Assembly: GCA_035406685.1 (NCBI GenBank)
Contig: DAONLM010000001.1
Span: forward strand, 1 to 41,106
DNA from: DAONLM01 sp035406685
GTDB taxonomy: Bacteria > Spirochaetota > GWE2-31-10 > MWDO01
Direction of reading: 5' to 3'
Length of the DNA stretch: 41,106 bases
Positions 1 to 8,414 of the stretch are shown here, piece by piece (the stretch's first letter is position 1; each line of letters begins with the position of its first letter). Below the pieces are notes generated by a model that worked only from the letters and a program-made list of their open reading frames with translations, had not been told where the DNA came from and ran no database searches. The position numbers were made by a program, and so were the translations under genes.

Positions 1-555
1 AGAATATTTCTCTATCAAAATTGATCTGTTATGTATTGCAAAAGTTTTCTGATAGGATCAAAAAAAGATACTGTTTCGGACATGAAGATGGAAATTTTTA
101 CGAAAGAATAGATGCAGATGACTCTATTCATTTTTATTTGCCAAAGGAAGATTATAGGTTTTTAAAGAAAATTCATGCTGACTTGAATTTTTTTAGCATG
201 GCAAAATTGTTGAGAGCAATTCTTGAGATATTCATTGAGGAATATGAGAGAATAGGAATGCTTGGATTTGAGAAGAAATGCAGTCTTGTGACATTGAGGT
301 TATGGGTGAAATTGACAGGGGTAAAGAGGTGGTGGAAGAGTAGAGAATTGTCCCACTTTAAAGGGAATTTCACCCCATTTTATAAAGCAATCTACAACGA
401 TTGCTATCAAGTAATAGGCTTTGAGACCTATTATTGACGGAATTTATTTTAAATTCTACTTGAAAAATAAATAACACTATTACAATCTTTTCTCAAACGA
501 AATTAATGATAGGATAAATCTATCTTTTTATCTGCCTAAAAATAAAATCGCATCC
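1..555 (+). mobile_element. Element E1 of a TIR-bounded repeat family, left part missing
   Basis: This is the right-hand part of a repeated unit seen five times in the window. It holds a truncated gene (3-437) and a conserved tail of about 95 bp, and ends in TGCCTAAAAATAAAATCG at 533-550. That end is the reverse complement of the left ends of E2 (6009) and E4 (30613). The tail between stop codon and right end closely matches the tails of E5 and E4, including a TTCTCAAA box near 490 and AGGATAAAT near 512. The left end lies outside the window. Mobility is inferred from the repeated, TIR-bounded structure; no transposase is visible. Confidence 0.65.
3..437 (+). CDS. E-family tandem RHH-like DNA-binding protein, type A (5' partial)
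   Basis: The reading frame is open from the first bases, and its first residues (NISLSKLICYVLQKF) align with NLSLSKLVVYILQLF of the complete paralogue at 30739. The true start is therefore left of the window, and the TTG at 21 is internal. What remains is the end of the first RHH-like segment, then YERIDADDSIHFYLPKEDYR and the LNFFSMA stretch of the second. The type A C-terminus follows (KKCSLVTLRLWVK, then CYQVIGFETYY), shared with the genes at 30739 and 40778. DNA binding is inferred from the strand-helix-helix pattern. There is no recognisable catalytic motif. The two-segment layout recalls Leptospira DUF1564 proteins, but that comparison is from memory and uncertain. Confidence 0.7.
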   Translation, partial: NISLSKLICYVLQKFSDRIKKRYCFGHEDGNFYERIDADDSIHFYLPKEDYRFLKKIHADLNFFSMAKLLRAILEIFIEEYERIGMLGFEKKCSLVTLRLWVKLTGVKRWWKSRELSHFKGNFTPFYKAIYNDCYQVIGFETYY

Positions 556-687
556 TCAATAATTATAAATTTTCGTCTATTTTTTTCAGAAAATTCTTTA
601 TAACTTTATTAGAAGAAATGATATTTTCACACTTTAAAATAAAAAAATATATAAAAGTAAAAAAAGTATATATAAGTTATAAAACCT

Positions 688-716
688 TTGACAACAGAAT
701 AATTTTTAAGTATATT
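688..716 (+). promoter_or_regulatory. Promoter of secA
   Basis: TTGACA at 688-693, a 17-bp spacer and TATATT at 711-716 form a near-consensus sigma-70-type promoter. It lies 34 bp before the secA start, outside the right end of element E1 (555). The same TTGACA-N17-TATAtt pattern recurs upstream of other genes in the window. Confidence 0.75.
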
Positions 717-750
717 TTTAAATATATTTTTAAAAATAGCAGGGAATGAT

Positions 751-3591
751 ATGAGGATATTAGAGAAAATATTTGGTTCTCAGAACGAGAGATATTTAAA
801 AAAGATTGCCCCATTAGTTGATAAAATAAATAAATTTGAAGCAAGTATAAAACATTTGTCGGATAATCAGTTAAGAGAAAAAACATTGGAATTTAAAAAG
901 AGATTAAAAAATGGGGAGACATTAGATGATCTATTGCCAGAGGCATTTGCCTGTGTTAGAGAGGCAGCATGGCGAACCTTAGGTCAGAGGCATTATGATG
1001 TTCAGATGATAGGTGCTATTGCATTACATCAAGGTAAGATTGCAGAAATGAAAACTGGTGAGGGTAAAACTCTTGCTGCTACACCGGCTATATACCTTAA
1101 TGCTCTTACCGGTAAAGGAGTTCATGTTGTAACTGTTAACGATTATCTTGCAAAAAGAGATGCAGAGTGGATGGGACCTATTTATAAGATGCTTGGTCTT
1201 ACAGTAGGGGTAATTGTGAGTGATATGGAAAATGATGAGAGAAGAGAAAACTACGCAAGAGATATTACTTATGGAACAAATAATGAATTTGGATTTGATT
1301 ATTTAAGAGATAATATGGTTTTTGATAAGGCATATAAGGTTCAGAGAGGTTTTCATTATTGTATTGTGGATGAGGTTGATTCAGTCTTAATAGACGAGGC
1401 AAGAACTCCTTTGATCATATCAGGGGCAGCAGAGAACGATGTTAGACATATTATAAATGCCAAAAAGTTGGTTCCATTTTTTAAAGAATGTGAAAAAAAC
1501 CCGGATGGTAGATATCCAGATGAGGCTGATCCATTTAATCCTCAAAAACCAGTAGGGGATTTTAAGATTGATGAAAAGTCTAAAAATATTACATTTACAG
1601 ACGATGGGATGAATAAGGCTGAAAAATTATTGAAAGAGAGAAACATAATAAGAGGATCTCTTTATGACCAGGAAAATTTTGAATATATTCATTATCTTAC
1701 TCAGGCTTTAAGGGCTCATTATCTTTTTCATAATGATGTTGATTACATTGTAAAGGATAATGAGGTTTTGATAATAGATGAACATACTGGAAGAATATTG
1801 CCGGGGAGAAGATATTCTGATGGTCTTCATCAGGCAATAGAGGCAAAAGAGAATATTACTGTTCAGAGAAGATCTAAGACTTATGCATCAATTACATTTC
1901 AGAACTTTTTTAGAATGTATGAGAAACTTGCCGGTATGACTGGAACAGCAGATACAGAGGCAGCGGAGTTTAAGAATATTTATAATCTTGATGTTGTAGT
2001 TATTCCTACAAATGTACCAGTTATAAGAATCGATCATTCCGATAGAGTATATTATAATTTTAAGGAAAAGGCAAATGCCATACTCGAAGAGGTTAAAAGA
2101 GTTCATAAAAAAGGCCAGCCAATTTTGATTGGGACAATCAGTGTTGAAAAATCTGAGATTTTTAGTAATATGCTTAAAAAGGCAAATATAAGACATAATG
2201 TCCTCAATGCTAAAAATCATGCAAGAGAGGCAGAGATAATTGCTGAGGCTGGTAGAGTTGGCGCTGTTACAATAGCGACAAATATGGCCGGTAGAGGAAC
2301 TGATATTAAATTGGGTGGAGAGAGAAGATATGATGAAATGTTTGAAGAGATTTTACAGATGGATGAGATAAGTGAAGGGGATAAGGCTATTTTACTTGAT
2401 TTTAAAGAATTTATTGATAAGATGAAACTTGATGAGGCTGAAAAACTCATAGAAAAACTGGATCCAGTTGCAAAAAGAGAGGCAAAGTCAATATTGAATT
2501 CTGCTTATGAATGGAAAGAGGAGAATAAAAGAGTAAAAGAACTTGGTGGACTTTTTGTATTAGGAACAGAAAGGCATGAGGCAAGAAGAATAGACAATCA
2601 GTTGAGAGGTAGATCTGGAAGACAGGGTGATCCTGGCGAGAGTAGATTTTATATATCACTTGAAGATGATTTGATGAGACTGTTTGGTGGTGAAAGAATC
2701 CAGAAGATGATGGCTGGGTTTGGGATGACTGGTGGAGAACCGATAGAACATCCATGGATTACTGGAACAATTGAAAAGGCACAAAAAAGAGTAGAAACAA
2801 GAAACTTTGAGATAAGAAAGCATTTACTCGAATATGATGATGTTTTAAATAATCAGAGAAAGTTTATATATGAAAGAAGAGATGAGATTCTTGAGGATGA
2901 AAATATAATAAAAAGAGTTTTGACAACAACAGAGGAGATACTGGAAGATATAATTGATGATTATACTGAAAACTTTAAGAGGAAAGGTGAACAGGCAATT
3001 GTTGATTTAATAAAAAGTATTAAAGAGACATTTTTTGTAGATATTACAAATATCGTTAAGAATCATAAATCTGATCCGGTTATTTTAAAAGATGAGATTT
3101 TTAATATTTTGAAAAAAGAACTTGAAGAAAAAGATAGAATACTTGGTCATAAAGATCTAAATGAAAGATTAAGAGGTCTATATCTCTATTTGATTGATAA
3201 ATACTGGCAGGAGCATCTTGAGAATATGGAGCAGTTAAGAGAGGCCGTATATTTAAGAGCATATTCTCAAAAAAATCCTTTAATCGAATATAAAATAGAA
3301 GGCTCAAATATGTTTGAGGATTTGATAGGGAAGATAAAAGAGAATGTTGTTTTTCAGATATTTAAAATAAAGATAGAGACTGTAACGATGTTTAATGCTC
3401 CTACTACCTCATTGACAACATCTCATGATAGTATTAGTGGTTTTGCTTTTGGCGGAGATAATAGGCAGAAATCTCAAGAAGTGGTTGATATGAAGATATC
3501 TACGACAATTGTCAATAAGGCAAAGATAGGCAGAAATGAGCCATGTCCTTGTGGAAGTGGGAAGAAATATAAACATTGCTGTGGTAGATAG
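751..3591 (+). CDS. secA: Protein translocase ATPase SecA
   Basis: SecA is the ATPase motor that pushes unfolded preproteins through the SecYEG channel. At 946 residues it is slightly longer than the E. coli protein. Visible landmarks in order are the Walker A motif (MKTGEGKT, about 100-107), the DEAD-type box DEVD (207-210), DEARTPLIISG, the second helicase motif (MAGRGTDIKLGG, from about 512), GRSGRQGDPGESRFY (about 620) and the C-terminal zinc-binding tail CPCGSGKKYKHCC (932-944). The tail has the Cys pattern used by SecA for SecB and lipid contacts. The start follows a weak AGGGA at 741. One GACAATTGTC palindrome (3504-3513) lies in the linker before the zinc tail and encodes Thr-Ile-Val there. 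Its own promoter lies just upstream. Confidence 0.98.
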   Translation: MRILEKIFGSQNERYLKKIAPLVDKINKFEASIKHLSDNQLREKTLEFKKRLKNGETLDDLLPEAFACVREAAWRTLGQRHYDVQMIGAIALHQGKIAEMKTGEGKTLAATPAIYLNALTGKGVHVVTVNDYLAKRDAEWMGPIYKMLGLTVGVIVSDMENDERRENYARDITYGTNNEFGFDYLRDNMVFDKAYKVQRGFHYCIVDEVDSVLIDEARTPLIISGAAENDVRHIINAKKLVPFFKECEKNPDGRYPDEADPFNPQKPVGDFKIDEKSKNITFTDDGMNKAEKLLKERNIIRGSLYDQENFEYIHYLTQALRAHYLFHNDVDYIVKDNEVLIIDEHTGRILPGRRYSDGLHQAIEAKENITVQRRSKTYASITFQNFFRMYEKLAGMTGTADTEAAEFKNIYNLDVVVIPTNVPVIRIDHSDRVYYNFKEKANAILEEVKRVHKKGQPILIGTISVEKSEIFSNMLKKANIRHNVLNAKNHAREAEIIAEAGRVGAVTIATNMAGRGTDIKLGGERRYDEMFEEILQMDEISEGDKAILLDFKEFIDKMKLDEAEKLIEKLDPVAKREAKSILNSAYEWKEENKRVKELGGLFVLGTERHEARRIDNQLRGRSGRQGDPGESRFYISLEDDLMRLFGGERIQKMMAGFGMTGGEPIEHPWITGTIEKAQKRVETRNFEIRKHLLEYDDVLNNQRKFIYERRDEILEDENIIKRVLTTTEEILEDIIDDYTENFKRKGEQAIVDLIKSIKETFFVDITNIVKNHKSDPVILKDEIFNILKKELEEKDRILGHKDLNERLRGLYLYLIDKYWQEHLENMEQLREAVYLRAYSQKNPLIEYKIEGSNMFEDLIGKIKENVVFQIFKIKIETVTMFNAPTTSLTTSHDSISGFAFGGDNRQKSQEVVDMKISTTIVNKAKIGRNEPCPCGSGKKYKHCCGR
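3504..3513. repeat. GACAATTGTC palindrome, copy 1 (in secA)
   Basis: Exact 10-bp palindrome inside the secA coding region, in the frame ACA-ATT-GTC (Thr-Ile-Val). It sits in the poorly conserved linker before the C-terminal zinc motif. Confidence 0.8.
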
Positions 3592-3644
3592 AATTTTTAG
3601 ATATTTATAAGTTATTAAAAGATATTTTTATCAAGGAAATTTTT

Positions 3645-4316
3645 ATGAAGAAAGGATCAATTATAATTTTAATTTATTTTATTTTTTCTCTATTTTTTGC
3701 ATTTAGTAAGGATAACTCATCTGATATTTTATTAAATGACAAAGTTGAAAATCTGGATTTTTTGACTGAGTTAGAGATTGAAGTTGTAAAAGAATTAAAT
3801 CTTGCAAGAACAAATCCAAAACAGTATGCAGAATATCTTAAAGAATACAAAAAGTATTATAATGGTAATTATTTACAATTCCCAAATAAGATAAGAATAA
3901 TTACTAATGAAGGTATTAGGGCAGTGGATGAGGCAATCAATGAACTATTATCTTATACTCCTATGCAACCACTAAAAATTTCTAAAGGGATGTCGCTTGC
4001 GGCAAAAGATCATGTTAATGATCAGGGAACAAAAGGATCGCTTGGTCATACTGGAAGTGATGGCAGTTCTCCATTTGTCAGAATGAATAGATATGGCAAA
4101 TGGGATGTAACTGCTGGAGAGAATATTGACTATGGCAATGATGTTGCAAGATATATTGTATTTTCTTGGATAATAGACGATGGAGTTTCTGGTAGGGGTC
4201 ATAGAAAAAATATTTTTAATAAGAATTTCAATATTGTTGGAGTTGCTTTTGGTTCTCATAAAATATATGGGTATATGTGTGTAATGACTTTTGCAGGGAA
4301 ATATACAGAAAAATAG
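3645..4316 (+). CDS. Secreted CAP/SCP-domain protein
   Basis: The product has 223 residues. It begins with a signal peptide (basic MKKG, then a hydrophobic stretch to about residue 21), so it is exported, plausibly by the SecA encoded just upstream. The rest matches the CAP (cysteine-rich secretory protein, antigen 5, PR-1) fold: ELNLARTNPKQYAEYL, then LGHTGSDGSSPFVRMNRYG with His135, AGENIDYG (about 157-164), and a GRGHRKNIFN motif with His186. The two His residues and the Glu of AGEN match the conserved CAP cavity. Bacterial CAP proteins mostly have no known biochemical role. The start is set by AAGGAA at 3633-3638. The gene is 53 bp downstream of secA and may be co-transcribed; no terminator separates them. 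Confidence 0.88.
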   Translation: MKKGSIIILIYFIFSLFFAFSKDNSSDILLNDKVENLDFLTELEIEVVKELNLARTNPKQYAEYLKEYKKYYNGNYLQFPNKIRIITNEGIRAVDEAINELLSYTPMQPLKISKGMSLAAKDHVNDQGTKGSLGHTGSDGSSPFVRMNRYGKWDVTAGENIDYGNDVARYIVFSWIIDDGVSGRGHRKNIFNKNFNIVGVAFGSHKIYGYMCVMTFAGKYTEK

Positions 4317-4368
4317 AAAGTTAATCTCCAGCATAGTTTATTATTTTTAATAGTTCAGACAAAATTTT

Positions 4369-5859
4369 CTATTTTTTGAAAGATTCGTAGAGTTCTAATA
4401 CTAGTTTATTAAAATAAGAAAAATCGTTTAAGCCTAAATCCATTAATATATTTTTATTTATTGTATTATAGATTTGCTCAATACTATTTTCTTTGTGTGA
4501 TATTATATTTGCTACATAGATAATACTTACAAATTTTTTGTAGTCTTTGTTACTCTGCCATGGTTTATGATGAAATTCAATAGCATCTATTAATTTTTCT
4601 GGGAAATTCCATTTTTGAGCAAGAAGTGCTCCTACCATTGAATGATTATAACCAGATGTTATCTCTTCTATAATTCTTACTGGGATACCTTTTTCGTGAC
4701 ACAAAAGATTGATTTTATTAATTAGCGAAGGATTTAAACCGAGTAGTACTATTTTCCCAAAGTCATGAAGTATTCCGCCGATATAGCAATCTTCTAATTC
4801 TTCTTTAAGGCCTAATTTTTTTGCAATGTGAAATGCATTAAAAGCAACCATATACGAATGATTCAGTATATCTTTCATTTTATTTATATCATATCTTTGT
4901 GATAAGATTTTATTTGTTTGATATGAGTATATGATATTCCTAAGACCTTTTAATCCTATTAATTTAATAGCCTCAAGTAAAGACGAGATTTTTCTTGGTA
5001 GCATAAATAGAGCTGAGTTTGAAAATTTTAATATATCCCCTGTTAAAGTTGGATCCTTAGAGATAATTAAAGAGATATCTTTTATATCTACATCTGGATT
5101 ATTTAATTTTTCTTGAAGTTTTATAATATTTTCTGGAAAATGTGGTATATCATTTATCTCTTTTATTATTAGCTCATTTACAATTGTCGTATGCTCTTCT
5201 GTTATTAAAGAGATAGGTATACTTATAGAAGTGATTGTGCTAGAATCATCAAAATTTAAAGAATAAGCATCAGCATCGAGTCCTAACTTTTTCAACATAA
5301 GAATTGAAATTATTATGCCAAGGCCAGCGCCTTCTTCACTCTGAAATATAGTAGAGAATGCTTCATCTATTGTTTTAAATTCTTTTGCTTTATCTTTTTT
5401 TTCATTTATAATGTGTATTTCATGTTCAAGTATTTTCACATTATTTTTTACAGAAATAATAAATCTATCATCTTTTATTACTAATAAAGTATGAATATGA
5501 TATCCCATCTCTTTTTGTAATTTTGAATATTCTTCTAAATTTGACATTATATTATTTTTAAAGTTTTTAATTCCTCTATTGTATTCTTCAATATTATTAT
5601 AATTTATGTTATTTTTCTCAAAATATATTCTTTTAACATTTGCTTTTATTGCATTCATCAACATCTCTTTGTAACAATATGATATAAAATCAAAAATATT
5701 ATCTTTTCCTATTGAATCTAAGAATACATTTATTATACTATTCATTTTTTGGATTTGAGTAATAGAAAGAGATGTAGTATCAATAACTAATTCATTTCCA
5801 TTGTTTATACAATTTTTAATTATCTCTTCTGTTACTTCATCTATACCATAAATATTCAT
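4369..5859 (-). CDS. GHKL-type ATPase domain fused to HDOD domain, signalling protein
   Basis: The product has 496 residues and two parts. Residues about 40-215 look like a GHKL (histidine-kinase-type) ATPase fold: YKEMLMNAIKAN (63-74) resembles an N box and EEGAGLGIIIS (175-185) a G2 box, but no phospho-acceptor His helix is visible. Residues about 225-440 match an HDOD domain: the LPxxP-like region is NDIPHFPENI, SKDPTLTGDILKFSNSA is typical, and an HD pair is kept in GGILHDFGK (His365, Asp366) with HH at 430-431. HDOD proteins act in bacterial signalling and usually lack phosphodiesterase activity, though the HD pair here is intact. The protein has no signal peptide or membrane segment. 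It is convergent with the CAP gene. The RBS is AAGGATAAGG before ATG. Confidence 0.8.
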   Translation of the reverse strand: MNIYGIDEVTEEIIKNCINNGNELVIDTTSLSITQIQKMNSIINVFLDSIGKDNIFDFISYCYKEMLMNAIKANVKRIYFEKNNINYNNIEEYNRGIKNFKNNIMSNLEEYSKLQKEMGYHIHTLLVIKDDRFIISVKNNVKILEHEIHIINEKKDKAKEFKTIDEAFSTIFQSEEGAGLGIIISILMLKKLGLDADAYSLNFDDSSTITSISIPISLITEEHTTIVNELIIKEINDIPHFPENIIKLQEKLNNPDVDIKDISLIISKDPTLTGDILKFSNSALFMLPRKISSLLEAIKLIGLKGLRNIIYSYQTNKILSQRYDINKMKDILNHSYMVAFNAFHIAKKLGLKEELEDCYIGGILHDFGKIVLLGLNPSLINKINLLCHEKGIPVRIIEEITSGYNHSMVGALLAQKWNFPEKLIDAIEFHHKPWQSNKDYKKFVSIIYVANIISHKENSIEQIYNTINKNILMDLGLNDFSYFNKLVLELYESFKK

Positions 5860-6044
5860 ACCTTATCCTTGAAGAAGATTCATAATCTTATATTTAAAAA
5901 GATTATAGTATAAAAAAAGAAAATTTTCAAGAAAATAGTTTATAAGATTTTGAGAAAAATAAGATTTTTTATTTAGAATTAAATATTATTTAATTTATAT
6001 TCAAGGATGATTTTATTTTTAGGCAATTTTTTTATTTTTTTTCT

Positions 6045-6090
6045 TAAATTTTGTAAAGGATTTTCTCAAAAATTTTGTGATTAATATATA
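6045..6090 (+). promoter_or_regulatory. Conserved E-family leader with two TTTTGT boxes 24 bp apart
   Basis: TTTTGT occurs at 6049-6054 and 6073-6078, each followed by A or GA, with AAAGGATTTTCTC between them. The exact 24-bp spacing is kept in E3 and E4. A possible extended -10 (TG-A-TTAATA, 6078-6086) overlaps the second box. It could be an operator for the encoded RHH-like protein, a promoter, or a site for a mobilising enzyme. Confidence 0.5.
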
Positions 6091-6119
6091 GAAATATTTT
6101 TTAACAGGAGGTATAAGTT

Positions 6120-6623
6120 ATGCAAGAGTTTGACTTTGTAGTTAATGAAGATCTTTTTAAAAAAATTAAAAATTTAAAGGAGAAGAGAGGAGGATATCTT
6201 TCTCTTATTGTAAGAGATATAATCTTATTGATGCTTCCAGTATTAAAAAAGAAGCATCTTTTTGAAAAAAGACGGGATAAAGATTATAGATTTATAAATG
6301 CCACTCACAGGATTAGAATCTATATTCCAGAAGAGATTTATAATGAATTAAAACTGGTGCATGATCAGTTAAATTCATTCAGTATGGCAATTCTTGTTAG
6401 AGAATTGCTGGAAGTATATTTTGCTGGAATTGAAATAGAAGGTGAAGAGGAGTTTATAAAAAGTATACAAAAATTAGAAAGAGAGATTGAAAATTTAAAA
6501 GCAAGTAAGGCTGTGGTAGTGAAGATTGGTTCCCAAGATATCCCATGCTCGATAGACACTAACGACTATTTTTTACTCAAATTTAGCTCAAAATTTTGCC
6601 TGAAAGAGATAAAATTTTTATAA
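6120..6623 (+). CDS. E-family tandem RHH-like DNA-binding protein, type B
   Basis: The product has 167 residues. The N-terminus (EFDFVVNEDLFKKIKNL, then YLSLIVRDIILLMLP) has a strand-helix-helix pattern. A second such segment follows the junction YRFINATHRIRIYIPEEIYN and includes ELKLVH and FSMAILVRELLEVYF. That core aligns residue for residue with the paralogues at 21620 and 30739. The C-terminal third has a short coiled-coil-like stretch (IQKLEREIENLKASK) and ends LKEIKFL, matching only the 21620 paralogue. The family's two C-terminal types suggest one DNA-binding core joined to two different partner or oligomerisation ends. The start is fixed by AGGAGGT at 6106-6112. It sits alone in element E2. 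No enzymatic motif is seen. Confidence 0.75.
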   Translation: MQEFDFVVNEDLFKKIKNLKEKRGGYLSLIVRDIILLMLPVLKKKHLFEKRRDKDYRFINATHRIRIYIPEEIYNELKLVHDQLNSFSMAILVRELLEVYFAGIEIEGEEEFIKSIQKLEREIENLKASKAVVVKIGSQDIPCSIDTNDYFLLKFSSKFCLKEIKFL

Positions 6624-6753
6624 AAGTTAAAATTTACCCAACATTTTTATATTCTTTCAACTTTCTCTTTAACTATACATTAGACTAAGTTTGCTCTTTT
6701 TGTTGTCTAAAAATAAAATCTCTCCTTAACTTTTTTTTCTTATGTAATATTTT

Positions 6754-6782
6754 TTGACAAAAAAAATTCTTTATAGTATATT
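6754..6782 (+). promoter_or_regulatory. Promoter of the P-loop/DUF1361 gene pair
   Basis: TTGACA (6754-6759), a 17-bp spacer and TATATT (6777-6782), about 75 bp before the start at 6857. It lies just outside the right end of element E2. Confidence 0.65.
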
Positions 6783-6856
6783 AATAGTATATAAACTAAT
6801 ATGAATAATAGTATTATCCAATAAATATTCTTGAGAAATTGGGTCGGACAATATTT

Positions 6857-7729
6857 ATGAAGAAATTTATAAAAAATTTATTCTGGGGATTTTTGCCTAA
6901 AAGGGTCTATGGTTTAATTGGGCCTCCTGGCACGGGAAAGAGTTTTAGAGCATTTCTTATTGCTGACAAATATAAGATAGAATTTATTATAGATGACGGT
7001 TTGCTCATTAAAGGACAAAAAATAATTGCGGGCAAATCTGCAAAAAAAGAACAATATCATGTTGCTGCTGTTAAAAGAGCGATTTTTCATGAGAGTAAAC
7101 ATGCAAGAGAGGTTAGAAAGACTTTGTGGAGAGAAAAATTTACAAGTGTTTTAATACTTGCTACCTCAGAAAATATGTTGAATAAAATTATAAAAAGACT
7201 TCATCTGCCCAAGGCATATAAAATAATAAAAATTGAGGATATTGCCACAGAAGAGGAGATAAGGCTTGCTCAAAAAAATAGGCTTAAGTATGGTAAACAT
7301 GTTATGCCGATACCTTTAATGGAGGTAAAGAAGATATACCCAAATATTGTCCTACATGCGATTCATATGTTTGTTGATGAGCCAAAGGGATTTTTTTTTA
7401 AGAAAAAGAGGAAAAAATTAATAGAAAAGACCATAGTAAGACCAAATTTTGGAACAAATGGAAATATCTCGATTTCTGAAACAGCACTCCTTCAAATGGT
7501 AAGTCACTGTATAGCAGAATATTCTAAAAGTATAAAATTATTAAAAGTCTCTATTATTGAATCAGAAGATGGCTTTTCTTTAAAATTAGATGTCGCAGTT
7601 GATTATATGACAAGTACACCAGATACAATAAAAAATATTCAGGATATTGTAAAAAATAAGATAGAGGAATTTACTGGTATTCCGATATTAAAGGTCGATA
7701 TTAACATTGTAGAAACATATTTTGATTAA
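6857..7729 (+). CDS. P-loop NTPase with C-terminal Asp23-like domain
   Basis: Starting at ATG 6857 the product has 290 residues; an upstream in-frame TTG at 6839 would add six. The N-terminus has a clear Walker A motif, GPPGTGKS (22-29). A basic, helix-rich middle follows, with no obvious AAA+ sensor motifs. Residues about 200-290 (ISISETALLQMVSHCIAEY, then VDYMTSTPDTIKN and EEFTGIPILKVDINIVE) resemble the Asp23/Gls24 (DUF322) fold, usually found as a separate small cell-envelope stress protein. Joining it to an NTPase is unusual. The gene runs into a DUF1361 membrane protein at 7740, so a membrane-associated role is possible but unproven. The exact family is not recognised. Confidence 0.65.
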   Translation: MKKFIKNLFWGFLPKRVYGLIGPPGTGKSFRAFLIADKYKIEFIIDDGLLIKGQKIIAGKSAKKEQYHVAAVKRAIFHESKHAREVRKTLWREKFTSVLILATSENMLNKIIKRLHLPKAYKIIKIEDIATEEEIRLAQKNRLKYGKHVMPIPLMEVKKIYPNIVLHAIHMFVDEPKGFFFKKKRKKLIEKTIVRPNFGTNGNISISETALLQMVSHCIAEYSKSIKLLKVSIIESEDGFSLKLDVAVDYMTSTPDTIKNIQDIVKNKIEEFTGIPILKVDINIVETYFD

Positions 7730-7739
7730 AAGGATTCTT

Positions 7740-8372
7740 ATGCCAAATGTATTTTTTGATAATTTAAAATGGATGATCTGGAATATATTTCTATCAAGTA
7801 TCTCAATGATTATATCTTTATTTCTTTTTAGAAAGAATATTTGGGAGAAAAAGGGGTTTTTTTTGAAATTATTACTTGTTTTTTTATTTTTAGCATACTA
7901 TTTCTTTCTGCCAAATGCCCCTTATGTATTAACAGATGTGATCCATCTTGTAAGACAGATTAAAGATTACAGATATTTTGGATTATCGGATAGTAGCATA
8001 ATAGTATATTTAATACCTCAATATCTGATTTTTATATTTATTGGTTTTAGTATGTATGTGATTGCCTTTCAAAAACTTATACATTGTATGTATGAATTTA
8101 AAATAAGCCCATTATTTATATGGTTATTAAAAATATTCAATCCATTTTTAATGGCTATTGGAATATTTTTAGGTAGATATTATAGATTTAATACATGGGA
8201 TATAATTTCAAGATACGATGCAATTATTTCATCCACTATAAAGGGTTTTACAAATTTCTATTTCTTTATGTTTATTGTAATAATTACTTTTGTTATATTT
8301 TTAGGATTTGAAATACTCTCTATATTCTATAAATCAATATTTAAGAATTTGTTTAATCTGAAAGAGAGTTAG
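7740..8372 (+). CDS. DUF1361 integral membrane protein
   Basis: The product has 210 residues and about six hydrophobic segments. The family signature is clear: FLPNAPYVLTDVIHL (about 56-70) after the second membrane segment, and IFLGRYYRFNTWDIISRYD (about 143-161) later. DUF1361 proteins are predicted inner-membrane proteins of unknown function. ATG 7740 is preferred over an in-frame TTG at 7722 because AAAGGA (7728-7733) sits at normal spacing before it. The gene begins 10 bp after the P-loop/Asp23-like gene, and the two are probably translated from one mRNA. No catalytic residues can be named. Confidence 0.85.
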   Translation: MPNVFFDNLKWMIWNIFLSSISMIISLFLFRKNIWEKKGFFLKLLLVFLFLAYYFFLPNAPYVLTDVIHLVRQIKDYRYFGLSDSSIIVYLIPQYLIFIFIGFSMYVIAFQKLIHCMYEFKISPLFIWLLKIFNPFLMAIGIFLGRYYRFNTWDIISRYDAIISSTIKGFTNFYFFMFIVIITFVIFLGFEILSIFYKSIFKNLFNLKES

Positions 8373-8414
8373 AGTAAGGGAGTATAAAAATTTTAAATAA
8401 AAAAGGAGGTAAAA

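Larger units (their letters stand above)
6009..6725 (+). mobile_element. Element E2 of the TIR-bounded repeat family
   Basis: The left end is GATTTTATTTTTAGGCA (6009-6025). The right end is GTCTAAAAATAAAATC (6705-6720), its near reverse complement, so about 712 bp lies between outer ends. The first ~95 bp, from the left repeat to the RBS, are almost identical to the same stretch in E4 (30615 onward), including the paired TTTTGT boxes. The single gene (6120-6623) codes for a type B protein. The tail between stop and right end is not obviously similar to the E1/E4/E5 tail. It lies in an intergenic gap after a minus-strand gene. No clear target-site duplication is visible. Confidence 0.65.

Noticed and set aside
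6120..6623. Antitoxin of a toxin-antitoxin pair
   Set aside because: RHH-like proteins are often antitoxins, but no toxin-sized ORF lies beside any of the five copies, and the genes stand alone inside the elements.
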